A stretch of 64,000 bases of DNA. Source: Flavobacteriaceae bacterium. GTDB lineage: Bacteria; Bacteroidota; Bacteroidia; Flavobacteriales; Flavobacteriaceae. The DNA is taken from positions 248,001 through 312,000 of the forward strand of contig JAIPBH010000002.1 in the NCBI GenBank assembly GCA_021739635.1, given 5' to 3'. The notes beneath the pieces are model-generated. The model ran no database searches. It was not told the origin of the DNA and saw only the letters and a list, made by a program, of their open reading frames with translations. Shown here piece by piece: positions 8,808 to 17,409 of the stretch (its first letter is position 1; every line of letters begins with the position of its first letter). The translations under genes and the position numbers were made by a program.

Positions 8808-9818
8808 ATGAAAAATCTTTTATACATAGGAAACCAATTAAAGCCTCATCATGGAACTGTGACCACTATAGATGTTCTTGGGCCATTATTAGAAAAAGAA
8901 GGATATCAGTTGGTCTATGCTTCGTCTTTTAAAAATAAGGTTTTAAGATTTTTTCATATGATTTGTACAGTGTTTAAAAACAGAAAAAAAGCAGATTATG
9001 TTTTCATTGACACCTACAGCACCTTAAATTTTTACTACGCTTTTTTTGTGAGCCAGGTATGTAGAATTTTAAATTTAAAGTACATTCCTATTTTGCATGG
9101 CGGAAACCTTCCTAACAGATTAACGCAAAGCCCCATTTTAAGCAAGCTTATTTTTAAAAATGCTTATATAAATGTGTCACCTTCTAACTATATAAAGTCA
9201 GCATTTGAAAAGCTAGGATATTCTAATTTGATTGGTATCTCTAATTCCATAGAAATTAAGGACTATCCATTTCAAGTTAAAGATTTTAATACTGTTAGAT
9301 TACTTTGGGTTCGCTCTTTTTCCCAAATTTATAATCCTTTATTAGCAGTTAAAATTTTAAAGGCTTTATTAGACGAAAATATTTACGCAACGCTTTGTAT
9401 GGTCGGTCCCGATAAAGATGGTTCTTTAAACCAAACAAAAACTTACGCAAAAGAAATTGGTGTAGAAGTACTATTTACTGGAAAACTATCTAAAAAAGAC
9501 TGGATTAAATTATCAAAAGATTATAATATTTTTATAAACACAACCAATTTTGATAATATGCCGGTAAGTGTTATAGAAGCAATGGCTTTGGGTTTTCCCG
9601 TAGCGTCAACAGATGTTGGCGGTATGCCATTTTTAATAAAAGATGGTTTAAATGGCATGTTAGTCCATCCTAATAATGTTTCGGCTTTTGTTTCTGTTAT
9701 AAAAAAATTAATATTGAACACAGAAAAGACAACCCAAATGGCTTTTAATGCAAGGAAACAAGCCGAAATGTATGATTGGAATACAATCAAACATCAATGG
9801 TTTTCATTATTAAATTAA
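8808..9818 (+). CDS. glycosyltransferase family 4
   Basis: A 336-residue GT-B glycosyltransferase. The N-terminus GNQLKPHHGTVTTIDVLGPLL gives an acceptor-domain turn, and ILHGGNLPNRL near 95-105 is a conserved loop. The donor half contains LLWVRSFSQIYNPLLA, MVGPDKDG and NTTNFDNMPVSVIEAMALG, then VASTDVGGMPFLI. The first glutamate of the usual E-x7-E motif is aspartate here (D-NMPVSVI-E), a recurring variant in this subgroup as far as I recall. It is isolated from the upstream cluster by the heptamer array and followed after 59 bases by the initiating transferase. Confidence 0.87.
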   Translation: MKNLLYIGNQLKPHHGTVTTIDVLGPLLEKEGYQLVYASSFKNKVLRFFHMICTVFKNRKKADYVFIDTYSTLNFYYAFFVSQVCRILNLKYIPILHGGNLPNRLTQSPILSKLIFKNAYINVSPSNYIKSAFEKLGYSNLIGISNSIEIKDYPFQVKDFNTVRLLWVRSFSQIYNPLLAVKILKALLDENIYATLCMVGPDKDGSLNQTKTYAKEIGVEVLFTGKLSKKDWIKLSKDYNIFINTTNFDNMPVSVIEAMALGFPVASTDVGGMPFLIKDGLNGMLVHPNNVSAFVSVIKKLILNTEKTTQMAFNARKQAEMYDWNTIKHQWFSLLN

Positions 9819-9877
9819 TTATAGCCCTTTTAAAATTTACTTAGTATATTTATGCACTCTCAATTATACTAGACAAG

Positions 9878-11269
9878 ATGTCTTATACAGGTATACATTT
9901 TAATATTTCTGAACGAAAAGTACTGTTACGTGTTTTCGATATCATCTTTACGTTATCTATACTTTATGCACTAAGTAATATTTTTGATTTTGATTACTTT
10001 ACCATTACAAAAGAAAACTGGACGTGGGTTTTTGTATTGATCTTGTATTTGTCAATTTTTGCAACTGTTTTTGAACTTTACGATTTGCAAAAATCTAGTA
10101 AAATTGAAAAAATTATTCCCAATATTGTTTTAACTGTTTCAGTTACTGTTTTGTTTTATTTTTTAACACCATTTTACACACCAGTTTTACCCGATAACAG
10201 GCTACAAATTTTATATTTTTATTTTGCTATCCTGTTTGCTATTTTACTTTGGCGTTGGGCTTACATAACCTTTATTACGTCTCCAAGGTTTTTTAAAAAG
10301 GTATTGATTGTAGGTGAAACAACTAACATAGAAGTTATTGTTAATGCTTTTAAAGATTCAGATCCTAATTATAAAATTGTAGGTTTTATAAATTGCGAAG
10401 CTCAAGAAACAAAAAAAGACAAACATTTGGGTGTAAATGAATACGCTCCAAATAACATTCATAAAATTATTAAAGAAAAAAATATTTCAGAAATTGTTGT
10501 TGCAAGTTATAATTCTGAAAGCATAACGCCCGAAATTTATTTTGATTTGATTACTCTTTTAGAGTCTGGATTCTCCATTAAAGAATATACTCAAGTATAT
10601 GAAGATATGACCCAACGTGTCCCAGTTCAGTTTGTTGGTAAAGATTTTTATAAATATTTTCCCTTTAGCAGAAGTAATCAAAATAAGATGTACTTATTCT
10701 TTCACCGTTTTTTTGATTTGTTAATTTCAGTTACAGGACTTTTTATAGGAATTTTATTATTGCCTTTCATTCTTTTAGGAAATATTATTGCCAATAAGGG
10801 ACCATTATTATATGTTCAAGAACGAGTTGGTAAAAATGGAAAACCATTCAAGATGGTAAAATATAGAACCATGATTAAAAACGCAGAAAAAGATGGCGCT
10901 GTTTGGTCAAAAAAGAATGATATTAGAATAACCTCTTTTGGAAAATTTTTGCGGAATACCAGACTTGACGAAATACCGCAATTCATCAATATTTTAAAAG
11001 GAGATATGAGCCTTATTGGACCCAGACCAGAACGACCTGTTTTTGTTAAGGAACTTTCTCAAATGTTGCCTTTTTATGAAACACGTCATATTATTAAACC
11101 AGGACTCACAGGTTGGGCTCAAGTAAATACTCATTACGGAGCTTCTGTAGATGATAGCTTGCTTAAGTTGCAATATGATTTGTATTACATTAAGCACAGA
11201 GGATTTTTCTTAGATATTAATGTGCTTATTAAAACCTTAACGACTATGTTTTTCTTTAGAGGACAATGA
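9878..11269 (+). CDS. exopolysaccharide/undecaprenyl-phosphate glycosylphosphotransferase (WcaJ/WbaP-like)
   Basis: A 463-residue initiating enzyme that transfers a sugar-1-phosphate to undecaprenyl phosphate, the first step of a Wzy-type surface polysaccharide. Four N-terminal membrane helices (about 12-130) precede a Rossmann-like domain starting FFKKVLIVGE (about 140-245). A re-entrant hydrophobic segment follows near 275-300, then the bacterial sugar-transferase domain to the end. That domain has the basic-aromatic FHRFFDLL entry, VQERVGKNGKPF, MVKYRTM, RNTRLDEIPQFINILKGDMS and LIGPRPE. All hallmark residues are present. A TATATTTA box at 9849-9856 is a near-consensus promoter. The sugar (glucose, galactose or an N-acetylated form) cannot be told. 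Confidence 0.92.
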   Translation: MSYTGIHFNISERKVLLRVFDIIFTLSILYALSNIFDFDYFTITKENWTWVFVLILYLSIFATVFELYDLQKSSKIEKIIPNIVLTVSVTVLFYFLTPFYTPVLPDNRLQILYFYFAILFAILLWRWAYITFITSPRFFKKVLIVGETTNIEVIVNAFKDSDPNYKIVGFINCEAQETKKDKHLGVNEYAPNNIHKIIKEKNISEIVVASYNSESITPEIYFDLITLLESGFSIKEYTQVYEDMTQRVPVQFVGKDFYKYFPFSRSNQNKMYLFFHRFFDLLISVTGLFIGILLLPFILLGNIIANKGPLLYVQERVGKNGKPFKMVKYRTMIKNAEKDGAVWSKKNDIRITSFGKFLRNTRLDEIPQFINILKGDMSLIGPRPERPVFVKELSQMLPFYETRHIIKPGLTGWAQVNTHYGASVDDSLLKLQYDLYYIKHRGFFLDINVLIKTLTTMFFFRGQ

Positions 11270-11272
11270 TTT

Positions 11273-11335
11273 AGTGATCAGTAATCAGTGATCAGTAATC
11301 AGTGTTCAGTAGTCAGTGTTAAGTGATCAGTCATT
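11273..11335. repeat. 7-bp tandem repeat array, consensus AGTGATC
   Basis: Nine contiguous heptamers follow the stop codon of the glycosylphosphotransferase gene by three bases. In order they are AGTGATC, AGTAATC, AGTGATC, AGTAATC, AGTGTTC, AGTAGTC, AGTGTTA, AGTGATC and AGTCATT. The first four alternate two variants exactly, as the array at 8700 does; later units are degraded. No open frame or promoter is seen inside. Confidence 0.93.
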
Positions 11336-11338
11336 AAG

Positions 11339-11387
11339 TTTCAAGTTTCAAGTTTCAAGTTTCAAGTTTTAAGTTTTAAGTTTTAGG
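11339..11387. repeat. 7-bp tandem repeat array, TTTCAAG/TTTTAAG
   Basis: Four perfect TTTCAAG units are followed by two TTTTAAG units and one TTTTAGG. On the opposite strand this reads as GAAACTT repeats, the same GAAACNN family as the array at 8700-8792. The array overlaps the 3' end of the minus-strand DUF4105 gene. Its sixth unit supplies that gene's TAA stop (11376-11378) and the seventh encodes the last residues. Confidence 0.94.
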
Positions 11388-12569
11388 GTTTATAGATACT
11401 TTATTTTTAAAGAAGTATATTAAAAATACGTATCTTATACCTAAAGCTATTAAAAAAGGGATTAATCCTAAGGCAAAAACTTGAACACCAATTATCCAAT
11501 GCAATGTTAATAAGCTTAATAATATTACCAAAAACTTTAAGTATTTTATAAATCTGTTACTTACGTTGTTTTTAAAAAGCTGTTTAATGACCAGTAGATT
11601 TAAAGCACAAGCCCATAACAAGTTATAATTTTGATGAGTCGCTTTATGATCTGTCGCAAACCAAAGCAATAAAATAAAAACCCCGATAAGTCCTGTTAAA
11701 AAGAATAACATAATGTCTAGTGATTTTGTTCTTTGGTTACTTTTATAATCTTTATAAGTTATAAAAAGAATCAACAAACCAATAATTCCAAAAATGAACA
11801 ACGGACTTAAAAAGAAATAGTCTGATTTAGGTGTAGCATTTTCTTTATAAACGGTTTTTCTTTCTTTTACTAAAGGCGAATTTGTACCTTTAAAAGTAGC
11901 CACGTCAAAAAAAGTATGAATATAAGATGGTAAAAACATATGCTCTTTTGGCGTTGCTTTTTGATCTATTACAGAACCAAGAGCCACATCAATACCTAAG
12001 CTTCCCCAAGAATTACGATTGAGTTTGTTTTGTATTAATGTTCTAAATGTTTGAGCTTTAAAATCTTTAGGGTTGTTATATTTTATAGCATTATCAGTAG
12101 CTATATCTAGTACTTCTTTAATTTTAGTGGCACAATTGTCATAAAAAAAGTCATATAAATAATTCCTGTTTTCTGGCTTATAATTGTTTACCAAATAGTC
12201 GTAAAGCTTTTGTTTTTGTTGCTGATTTAAATTTAATTCTTGTTCTTCAACTGTTCTATTTTGCCATTGATAAAATTTTATAAAATCATAGTAGTTAACG
12301 GCTCCAATGGAATAATTTAATTTACCTCTCGCAAAATTTAAGTAAAAGTTTGGCGCTTCAAAATCAAACCTGCCATAATCAAAACAAACATCTAAATTAC
12401 TACTTGAATCTTTTATTCGTATAGCATTATGTCCAAAGGCATCGTTTAATGAATTGCCAGGACCAATGGTAAGGATACCAATTTCAGAATCAGGAGATAA
12501 CTTATAATTCTGAGAAAAAGCAAAGTTTAAACAGAAAAGGAATACTGTATAAAGTAAATTTTTTAACAT
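11376..12569 (-). CDS. DUF4105 domain membrane protein
   Basis: A 397-residue protein with a signal sequence (about 1-19, ending FAFSQ). A DUF4105 domain runs over roughly 25-200: ILTIGPGNSLNDAFGHNAIR, then YDFFYDNCATKIKEVLD with a conserved cysteine. Five hydrophobic helices fill 255-392. The family has no firmly known reaction; the soluble part should face the periplasm. It starts 13 bases after the PorV/PorQ-like gene and is probably co-transcribed with it. The final residues NPKT and the stop lie in a heptamer array, so the C-terminus may have been altered by repeat expansion. Confidence 0.8.
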   Translation of the reverse strand: MLKNLLYTVFLFCLNFAFSQNYKLSPDSEIGILTIGPGNSLNDAFGHNAIRIKDSSSNLDVCFDYGRFDFEAPNFYLNFARGKLNYSIGAVNYYDFIKFYQWQNRTVEEQELNLNQQQKQKLYDYLVNNYKPENRNYLYDFFYDNCATKIKEVLDIATDNAIKYNNPKDFKAQTFRTLIQNKLNRNSWGSLGIDVALGSVIDQKATPKEHMFLPSYIHTFFDVATFKGTNSPLVKERKTVYKENATPKSDYFFLSPLFIFGIIGLLILFITYKDYKSNQRTKSLDIMLFFLTGLIGVFILLLWFATDHKATHQNYNLLWACALNLLVIKQLFKNNVSNRFIKYLKFLVILLSLLTLHWIIGVQVFALGLIPFLIALGIRYVFLIYFFKNKVSINPKT

Positions 12570-12582
12570 AAGCTAAATGAAA

Positions 12583-13680
12583 TTATCTAAAGACACTAAA
12601 ATCTATTTTTAAAGAAAACACATTAGAGTAGAGAGCAACACTTTGATCACCTATATCTGTAAAAGCATAATCTATTTGTATGCCGTTATACTTAAAGCCA
12701 ACACCAAAACTAGGTTGAAAACTTAACTGTTCTGTGTTATCAATTTGTAATTCGTTTTGAAAATTCCCAACTCCAGTGCGTAAATAAATCATATCAACAT
12801 ATCCAAATTCAAAGCCTAAAGCAGGGTTTATACTTGCAAAAGACGATGAAAAAATATCATTGTTTTCTTCAAAACGAACATTTAAATTTAAAGCCGTTAC
12901 AAGGCTATAATCATAATTGAAAGTCATTTTTTTTGAGACACCAATTTGAAGCTTAGGAATGGTAATTTCGGTAGTTTCAGGCAATTCTTGGTTTTGTCCT
13001 TCAACGGCATTTTGAATTTTAGCAAATTCATCTTCATTGATATTCCACGCATTAAATGTGGTGGTAATATCTCTTGCCATCACACCAAATTTCCAATTAT
13101 TTTTACTTTCAAATTGAATGCCTACATCCAACCCAAATCCCCAAGACGATGCAAAATCACCAATAATTCGTCTAATTACTTTGGCATTCACGCCGTAATT
13201 AAGTCCTTCTATAGGTAACTTTCTGGCGTAAGAAAAGGTTAATCCATAATCAGCTGTTGAAAATAAACTAATTCTGTCGTAATTAATATTTCCCTGATCA
13301 TCAATAAGTTGTGTAGTATCTAAAATATCATCTACAGCAAATCTAATTAACGAAATACCTATAGTACTTTTGTTATCTAAGGGTTTTGCAAAAGCAACAT
13401 AATCATAGTTAGCAATGTTGGCAAAATAGCTAGAATGCATCAATGCTAGCTGATTATCTTCAAGATTTACTAATCCGGCCGGATTCCAGTATCCAGAATT
13501 TACATCGGCCGTTTGCGAGGTTACGGCACTACTCATACCCAAAGCAGCAGCATCTACGCCAATATTCATAAACTCATTGGAGTATTTTCTAGTGGTTTGA
13601 CTAAAAAGAGTCCAAGAGATTATAAAAAATAATGTGGTTATGTGAGACTTCAAACGCAATTTTTTTACAAATATGCACAT
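12583..13680 (-). CDS. PorV/PorQ family outer-membrane beta-barrel protein
   Basis: A 365-residue protein with an N-terminal export signal (hydrophobic 14-27, ending LFSQ). It has the family opening NIGVDAAALGMSSAVTSQTA and VNSGYWNPAGL, followed by alternating amphipathic strands to a terminal phenylalanine-containing strand (LKIDFSVFR), as in FadL/PorV-type barrels. PorV and PorQ take part in type IX secretion. This paralogue's role is unknown. ATG 13680 is used, but TTG seven codons in is an alternative because a GCATATTTG promoter-like box spans the first codons. It is divergent from pssA. Confidence 0.72.
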   Translation of the reverse strand: MCIFVKKLRLKSHITTLFFIISWTLFSQTTRKYSNEFMNIGVDAAALGMSSAVTSQTADVNSGYWNPAGLVNLEDNQLALMHSSYFANIANYDYVAFAKPLDNKSTIGISLIRFAVDDILDTTQLIDDQGNINYDRISLFSTADYGLTFSYARKLPIEGLNYGVNAKVIRRIIGDFASSWGFGLDVGIQFESKNNWKFGVMARDITTTFNAWNINEDEFAKIQNAVEGQNQELPETTEITIPKLQIGVSKKMTFNYDYSLVTALNLNVRFEENNDIFSSSFASINPALGFEFGYVDMIYLRTGVGNFQNELQIDNTEQLSFQPSFGVGFKYNGIQIDYAFTDIGDQSVALYSNVFSLKIDFSVFR

Positions 13681-13779
13681 AATTTATTAGCTATAAACTT
13701 GAAATATTAATAGATATTGTTTCTTAGTTATTTTAGACGAAAAATGTTTGTTATTTTTACAGCCTACAAATATCTGTAT

Positions 13780-14544
13780 ATGAAGAAATATATTCCTAAT
13801 GCACTTACCCTTTTAAATTTATTTTGTGGAAGTATCTCTGTTATTTTTGCGGTAAGTAATAATTTTATTGCCGCTTCAATTTTTGTTTTTTTAGGAATAT
13901 TTTTTGATTTTTTTGATGGGTTTTTTGCCAGAAAATTTAATGTTCAAGGGCCATTAGGAGTTCAATTAGACTCCTTAGCCGATATGGTTACAAGTGGTGT
14001 CGTTCCAGGTATTGTTATGTTTAAATTGTTATTGTTAACTATTGATAAACCAGAGTTTTCAACCATACAAGACGAATGGAACTCTGTTTTGCATTTTAGT
14101 GGCATTACCTTTTCTTTTATTCCATTTATTGGCCTGTTTATAACGTTGGCATCTGCATATAGGTTGGCAAAATTTAATCTTGATGAAGACCAACAAACTT
14201 ATTTTAAAGGCTTACCAACTCCAGCAAATACCTTGTTAATTATGTCTTTGCCATTAATTATGGAATTTCAAAATAGCGATGTAATGAATACTATAATTTT
14301 GAATACATGGTTTTTAATAGGTTTAACCTTGCTAAGTAGTTATCTTTTAAATTCAAACATTAAATTATTTGCACTAAAATTTAAAGAATGGGGATTTAAA
14401 GCCAATGCTTCTAGATATATTTTTATCATGTTATGCATTATTTTTTTAATTACACTACAATTTGCTGCCATTCCAGTTATTATATTACTTTATATAGGCA
14501 TGTCACTTTTAGATAATATTGTATTGAAACAAACACACAAATAA
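13780..14544 (+). CDS. pssA: CDP-diacylglycerol-serine O-phosphatidyltransferase
   Basis: A 254-residue membrane enzyme that makes phosphatidylserine from CDP-diacylglycerol and serine, the precursor of phosphatidylethanolamine. The CDP-alcohol phosphatidyltransferase signature is complete near residues 45-72: DFFDGFFARKF, then GPLGVQLDSLAD, giving the D-x2-DG-x2-AR-x8-G-x3-D-x3-D pattern. Six or so hydrophobic helices follow. I chose ATG 13780 (MKKYIPNALTLLNLFCG), the normal family N-terminus. Upstream in-frame codons would add a 21-residue extension that includes the promoter-like TTATTTTTA. The gene is divergent from the PorV/PorQ-like gene and 12 bases ahead of DUF808. Confidence 0.9.
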   Translation: MKKYIPNALTLLNLFCGSISVIFAVSNNFIAASIFVFLGIFFDFFDGFFARKFNVQGPLGVQLDSLADMVTSGVVPGIVMFKLLLLTIDKPEFSTIQDEWNSVLHFSGITFSFIPFIGLFITLASAYRLAKFNLDEDQQTYFKGLPTPANTLLIMSLPLIMEFQNSDVMNTIILNTWFLIGLTLLSSYLLNSNIKLFALKFKEWGFKANASRYIFIMLCIIFLITLQFAAIPVIILLYIGMSLLDNIVLKQTHK

Positions 14545-14556
14545 GAATAGAACAGT

Positions 14557-15438
14557 ATGGCTTCAGGTTTTTTTGCATTGTTAGATGATATAGCAGCACT
14601 GATGGATGATGTGGTGGTAATGAGTAAAATTACTACTAAAAAAACAGCAGGTATTTTAGGTGATGATTTGGCCGTTAACGCCGAAAAAGCAACTGGGTTT
14701 GTATCATCACGAGAATTGCCCGTTTTGTGGGCCATTACCAAAGGATCCTTTTTAAATAAGCTTATTATATTACCTATTGCATTTTTGTTAAGTTCTATTT
14801 TACCTTGGGCAGTAACCTTAATTTTGGTGTTAGGAGGTGTTTATTTAGCGTATGAAGGTGTTGAAAAAATAGTTGAATTTTTTATTCCTCACAAACATTT
14901 AGTTATAGAAAATAAAAACGATAGTCTTTCTGAAATTGATCCAATAATTGCTGAAAAAAAGAAAATAAAATCTGCAATAGTAACCGATTTTATTTTGTCT
15001 GTAGAGATAGTTATTATTGCTTTAGGAACCGTTTTAGGTAAGCCAATTTCAACTCAAATTCTTGTTGTTTCATTTGTTGCTTTTATTGCAACTATTGGAG
15101 TTTATGGTATTGTAGCACTTATTGTAAGAATGGACGATTTAGGTTTTAGACTCATTAAAACCAGTAAAAACCAAAAAGGAATTTTAGCAAAAACAGGAAC
15201 GTTTTTAGTCAAGGCGCTTCCTATAGTTATTAAAAGTTTATCGGTTATAGGCACTATAGCACTCATTTTAGTTGCCGGTGGCATATTTACTCATAATATA
15301 GAAGTCTTTCATCATATTATGGAAACCCTACCAGCTATGCTTAAAGATGCTATTTTTGGTTTATTAGTAGGTTTTTTGGCTTTTTTATGTGTTGAATTAT
15401 TTAAAAAAATTTTAAAAGTATTCAAACGAAAAGACTAA
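14557..15438 (+). CDS. DUF808 family membrane protein (YedI-like)
   Basis: A 293-residue integral membrane protein. The N-terminus [19 protein letters not shown] and [19 protein letters not shown] are the family hallmark. Hydrophobic helices lie at about 68-100, 146-185 and 228-285. The biochemical function is not known. The gene follows pssA by 12 bases and so may share its transcript. Its stop codon overlaps the stop of the convergent lptB gene by four bases, leaving no room for a terminator between them. Confidence 0.82.
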   Translation: MASGFFALLDDIAALMDDVVVMSKITTKKTAGILGDDLAVNAEKATGFVSSRELPVLWAITKGSFLNKLIILPIAFLLSSILPWAVTLILVLGGVYLAYEGVEKIVEFFIPHKHLVIENKNDSLSEIDPIIAEKKKIKSAIVTDFILSVEIVIIALGTVLGKPISTQILVVSFVAFIATIGVYGIVALIVRMDDLGFRLIKTSKNQKGILAKTGTFLVKALPIVIKSLSVIGTIALILVAGGIFTHNIEVFHHIMETLPAMLKDAIFGLLVGFLAFLCVELFKKILKVFKRKD

Positions 15439-16175
15439 TCTCTGATTTTCTTTTTGCGAAGTTCGAAATTCTGACCTAAATACACTTTTCTAACCATTTC
15501 ATCATTAGCTAGTTCTTCTGGAATACCAGCTTTTAAGATACTTCCTTCAAACATTAAGTACGTTCTATCTGTAATAGCTAAAGTTTCTTGCACGTTATGG
15601 TCAGTAATTAAAATCCCAATATTTTTTTTGGTTAAATGCGCTACTATACGTTGAATGTCTTCAACCGCAACTGGGTCAACACCAGCAAAAGGTTCATCTA
15701 ATAATATAAAACTTGGGTCGGTAGCTAAAGCACGAGCAATTTCAGTACGTCTGCGTTCTCCACCAGATAATAAATCACCACGGTTTTTGCGAATATGACC
15801 TAAGCCAAACTCTTCAATAAGAGATTCCATTTTATACTGTTGTTCTTTTTTACTTAGTTTAGTAAGTTGTAAAACGCTTAATATATTATCTTCAATGCTG
15901 AGTTTTCTAAAAACTGATGCTTCTTGAGCCAAATATCCAATACCGTTTTGAGCACGTTTATACATGGGATATTTGGTGATTTCGGTATTATCAAGAAAAA
16001 TAGTACCTCCATTTGGTTTTATTAAACCTACAATCATGTAAAAACTGGTTGTTTTTCCCGCACCATTAGGACCTAATAAACCAACAATTTCTCCTTGGTT
16101 TACTTCCAGAGACACATCTTTTACAACTTTTCGTCCGTTGTAGGACTTCATTAAATTTTCGGCTCTTAAAATCAT
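15435..16175 (-). CDS. lptB: LPS export ABC transporter ATP-binding protein LptB
   Basis: A 246-residue ATPase that powers the LptBFG complex extracting lipopolysaccharide from the inner membrane. Walker [10 protein letters not shown] is at 35-43, the Q-loop near 82-85, signature LSGGERRR at 136-143, Walker [14 protein letters not shown] at 156-168 and the switch histidine in ITDHNVQE. The D-loop [14 protein letters not shown] and [12 protein letters not shown] are characteristic of LptB rather than other ABC subunits. It is the last gene of a minus-strand group with kdsD, tatC and a decarboxylase-like gene, 60 bases after the latter. Its partners LptF, LptG and LptC are not in the window. 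Confidence 0.93.
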   Translation of the reverse strand: MILRAENLMKSYNGRKVVKDVSLEVNQGEIVGLLGPNGAGKTTSFYMIVGLIKPNGGTIFLDNTEITKYPMYKRAQNGIGYLAQEASVFRKLSIEDNILSVLQLTKLSKKEQQYKMESLIEEFGLGHIRKNRGDLLSGGERRRTEIARALATDPSFILLDEPFAGVDPVAVEDIQRIVAHLTKKNIGILITDHNVQETLAITDRTYLMFEGSILKAGIPEELANDEMVRKVYLGQNFELRKKKIRD

Positions 16176-16235
16176 AGGCTCATTAATAACGCTAAAAATA
16201 GTAAAATCATATTACTATTATAGCAGCAAAGGTAT

Positions 16236-16592
16236 TTATATTGGTTTATCTTGTTCTTCTAAAGCATCCCAAAATTCATAGGCACGACGTAAATGAGGAA
16301 TTACAATAGTGCCACCAACTAAGGTTGCAATACTTAATGCTTCAACCACTTGGTTTTTAGTTAACCCTAGTTTATAACTGGTTTCTAAATGGTATTTTAT
16401 GCAGTCGTCACAACGTAAAACAGCAGAAGCTACCAATCCTAAAAGTTCTTTGGTTTTAACATCTAGAGCACCATCGGTATATGCATTGGTGTCTAAATTA
16501 AAGATGCGTTTGATAATTTTATTGTTATCAGACAATATTTTATCATTCATTTTTGAACGATACTCATTAAATTCCGTAACTATATTAGGCAT
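16236..16592 (-). CDS. carboxymuconolactone decarboxylase family protein (AhpD-like fold)
   Basis: A 118-residue protein with the family core: LLGLVASAVLRCDDCIKYHL (Cys-x2-Cys near 58-61 with the following histidine), then GLTKNQVVEALSIATLVGG. AhpD-like members use the CxxC pair as a redox or hydroperoxidase site. A true decarboxylase role is unlikely without partner genes. I chose ATG 16592 because a purine-rich AAGAAGAGAAAAAAG stretch precedes it. The longer frame begins with TTG at 16628 and would overlap tatC by 44 bases, against 8 for this start. It is coupled to tatC upstream. Confidence 0.85.
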   Translation of the reverse strand: MPNIVTEFNEYRSKMNDKILSDNNKIIKRIFNLDTNAYTDGALDVKTKELLGLVASAVLRCDDCIKYHLETSYKLGLTKNQVVEALSIATLVGGTIVIPHLRRAYEFWDALEEQDKPI

Positions 16593-17409
16593 GTCTTTTT
16601 TCTCTTCTTTTTTGATTTCTGATAACAATTTTTGAAATAAAAATACTTACTTCATAAAGTATAAGAATAGGAATGGCTACAATAACTTGACTTGCAATAT
16701 CTGGAGGCGTAATAATAGCTGAGATTATTAAAACCAAAACAAGCGCATATTTTCTGTATTTTCTTAAAAATTCTGGAGTTACTATCCCAACTTTAGTTAA
16801 AAAATAAATGACAATAGGTAATTCAAACACCAAACCTGAAGCTAAAACAGATGATCTGATAAGGCTGATATAACTACTTAAATCAAAATCATTATGTACT
16901 TGTTCACTAACTTGATAGGTTCCTAAAAAATTGATAGATAATGGGCAAATTACATAATATCCAAATAACACACCCATAAAAAATAATAGGGAAGAAATAA
17001 AGATGAAACCTCTGGAATGTTTACGTTCTCTTTCATGTAATCCGGGACTTATAAATTTCCATAACTGATATAGTACATAAGGAAACGCAATTACAAAACC
17101 TGCGGTTATGGCTGTCCATATATGTGCTGAAAATTGACCAGACATGGTTCTACTTTGAATTCTAAAAGGTAGCTCTGTAAAACAAAAGCTTTCCATACCT
17201 AAATAATTTGAAGCTTTACATAATAATTGGTAAGTAATAAAGCTAGCTTTTGAAGGACCAAAGATGAGGACGTCAAAAATAAATCCTTTGGCTAAAAATG
17301 CAGCTGTAGCTGTTATAAATATTGCAGCAACCGACTTAATTAAATGCCATCTTAATTCTTCAAGATGATCTAAAAAAGACATCTCATTTACATTCTTTTT
17401 TTTTGCCAT
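16585..17409 (-). CDS. tatC: Sec-independent protein translocase TatC
   Basis: A 274-residue polytopic inner-membrane protein that recognises twin-arginine signal peptides and forms the Tat export site with TatA. The hallmark N-terminus SFLDHLEELRWHLIKS is at about 10-25. Six transmembrane helices follow, with the P-x-LYQLWKFISPGLHERERK loop near 115-135. A lysine/arginine-rich tail closes the protein. The insertion around residues 45-100 (between helices 1 and 2) is longer than in E. coli TatC; this is common in Bacteroidota. It overlaps kdsD by one base and the downstream gene by 8 bases. No tatA gene is visible here. Confidence 0.95.
   Translation of the reverse strand: MAKKKNVNEMSFLDHLEELRWHLIKSVAAIFITATAAFLAKGFIFDVLIFGPSKASFITYQLLCKASNYLGMESFCFTELPFRIQSRTMSGQFSAHIWTAITAGFVIAFPYVLYQLWKFISPGLHERERKHSRGFIFISSLLFFMGVLFGYYVICPLSINFLGTYQVSEQVHNDFDLSSYISLIRSSVLASGLVFELPIVIYFLTKVGIVTPEFLRKYRKYALVLVLIISAIITPPDIASQVIVAIPILILYEVSIFISKIVIRNQKRREKRHA

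Noticed and set aside
8700-11387. CRISPR array
   Set aside because: The repeats are contiguous 7-bp units without spacers, and no cas gene is nearby.
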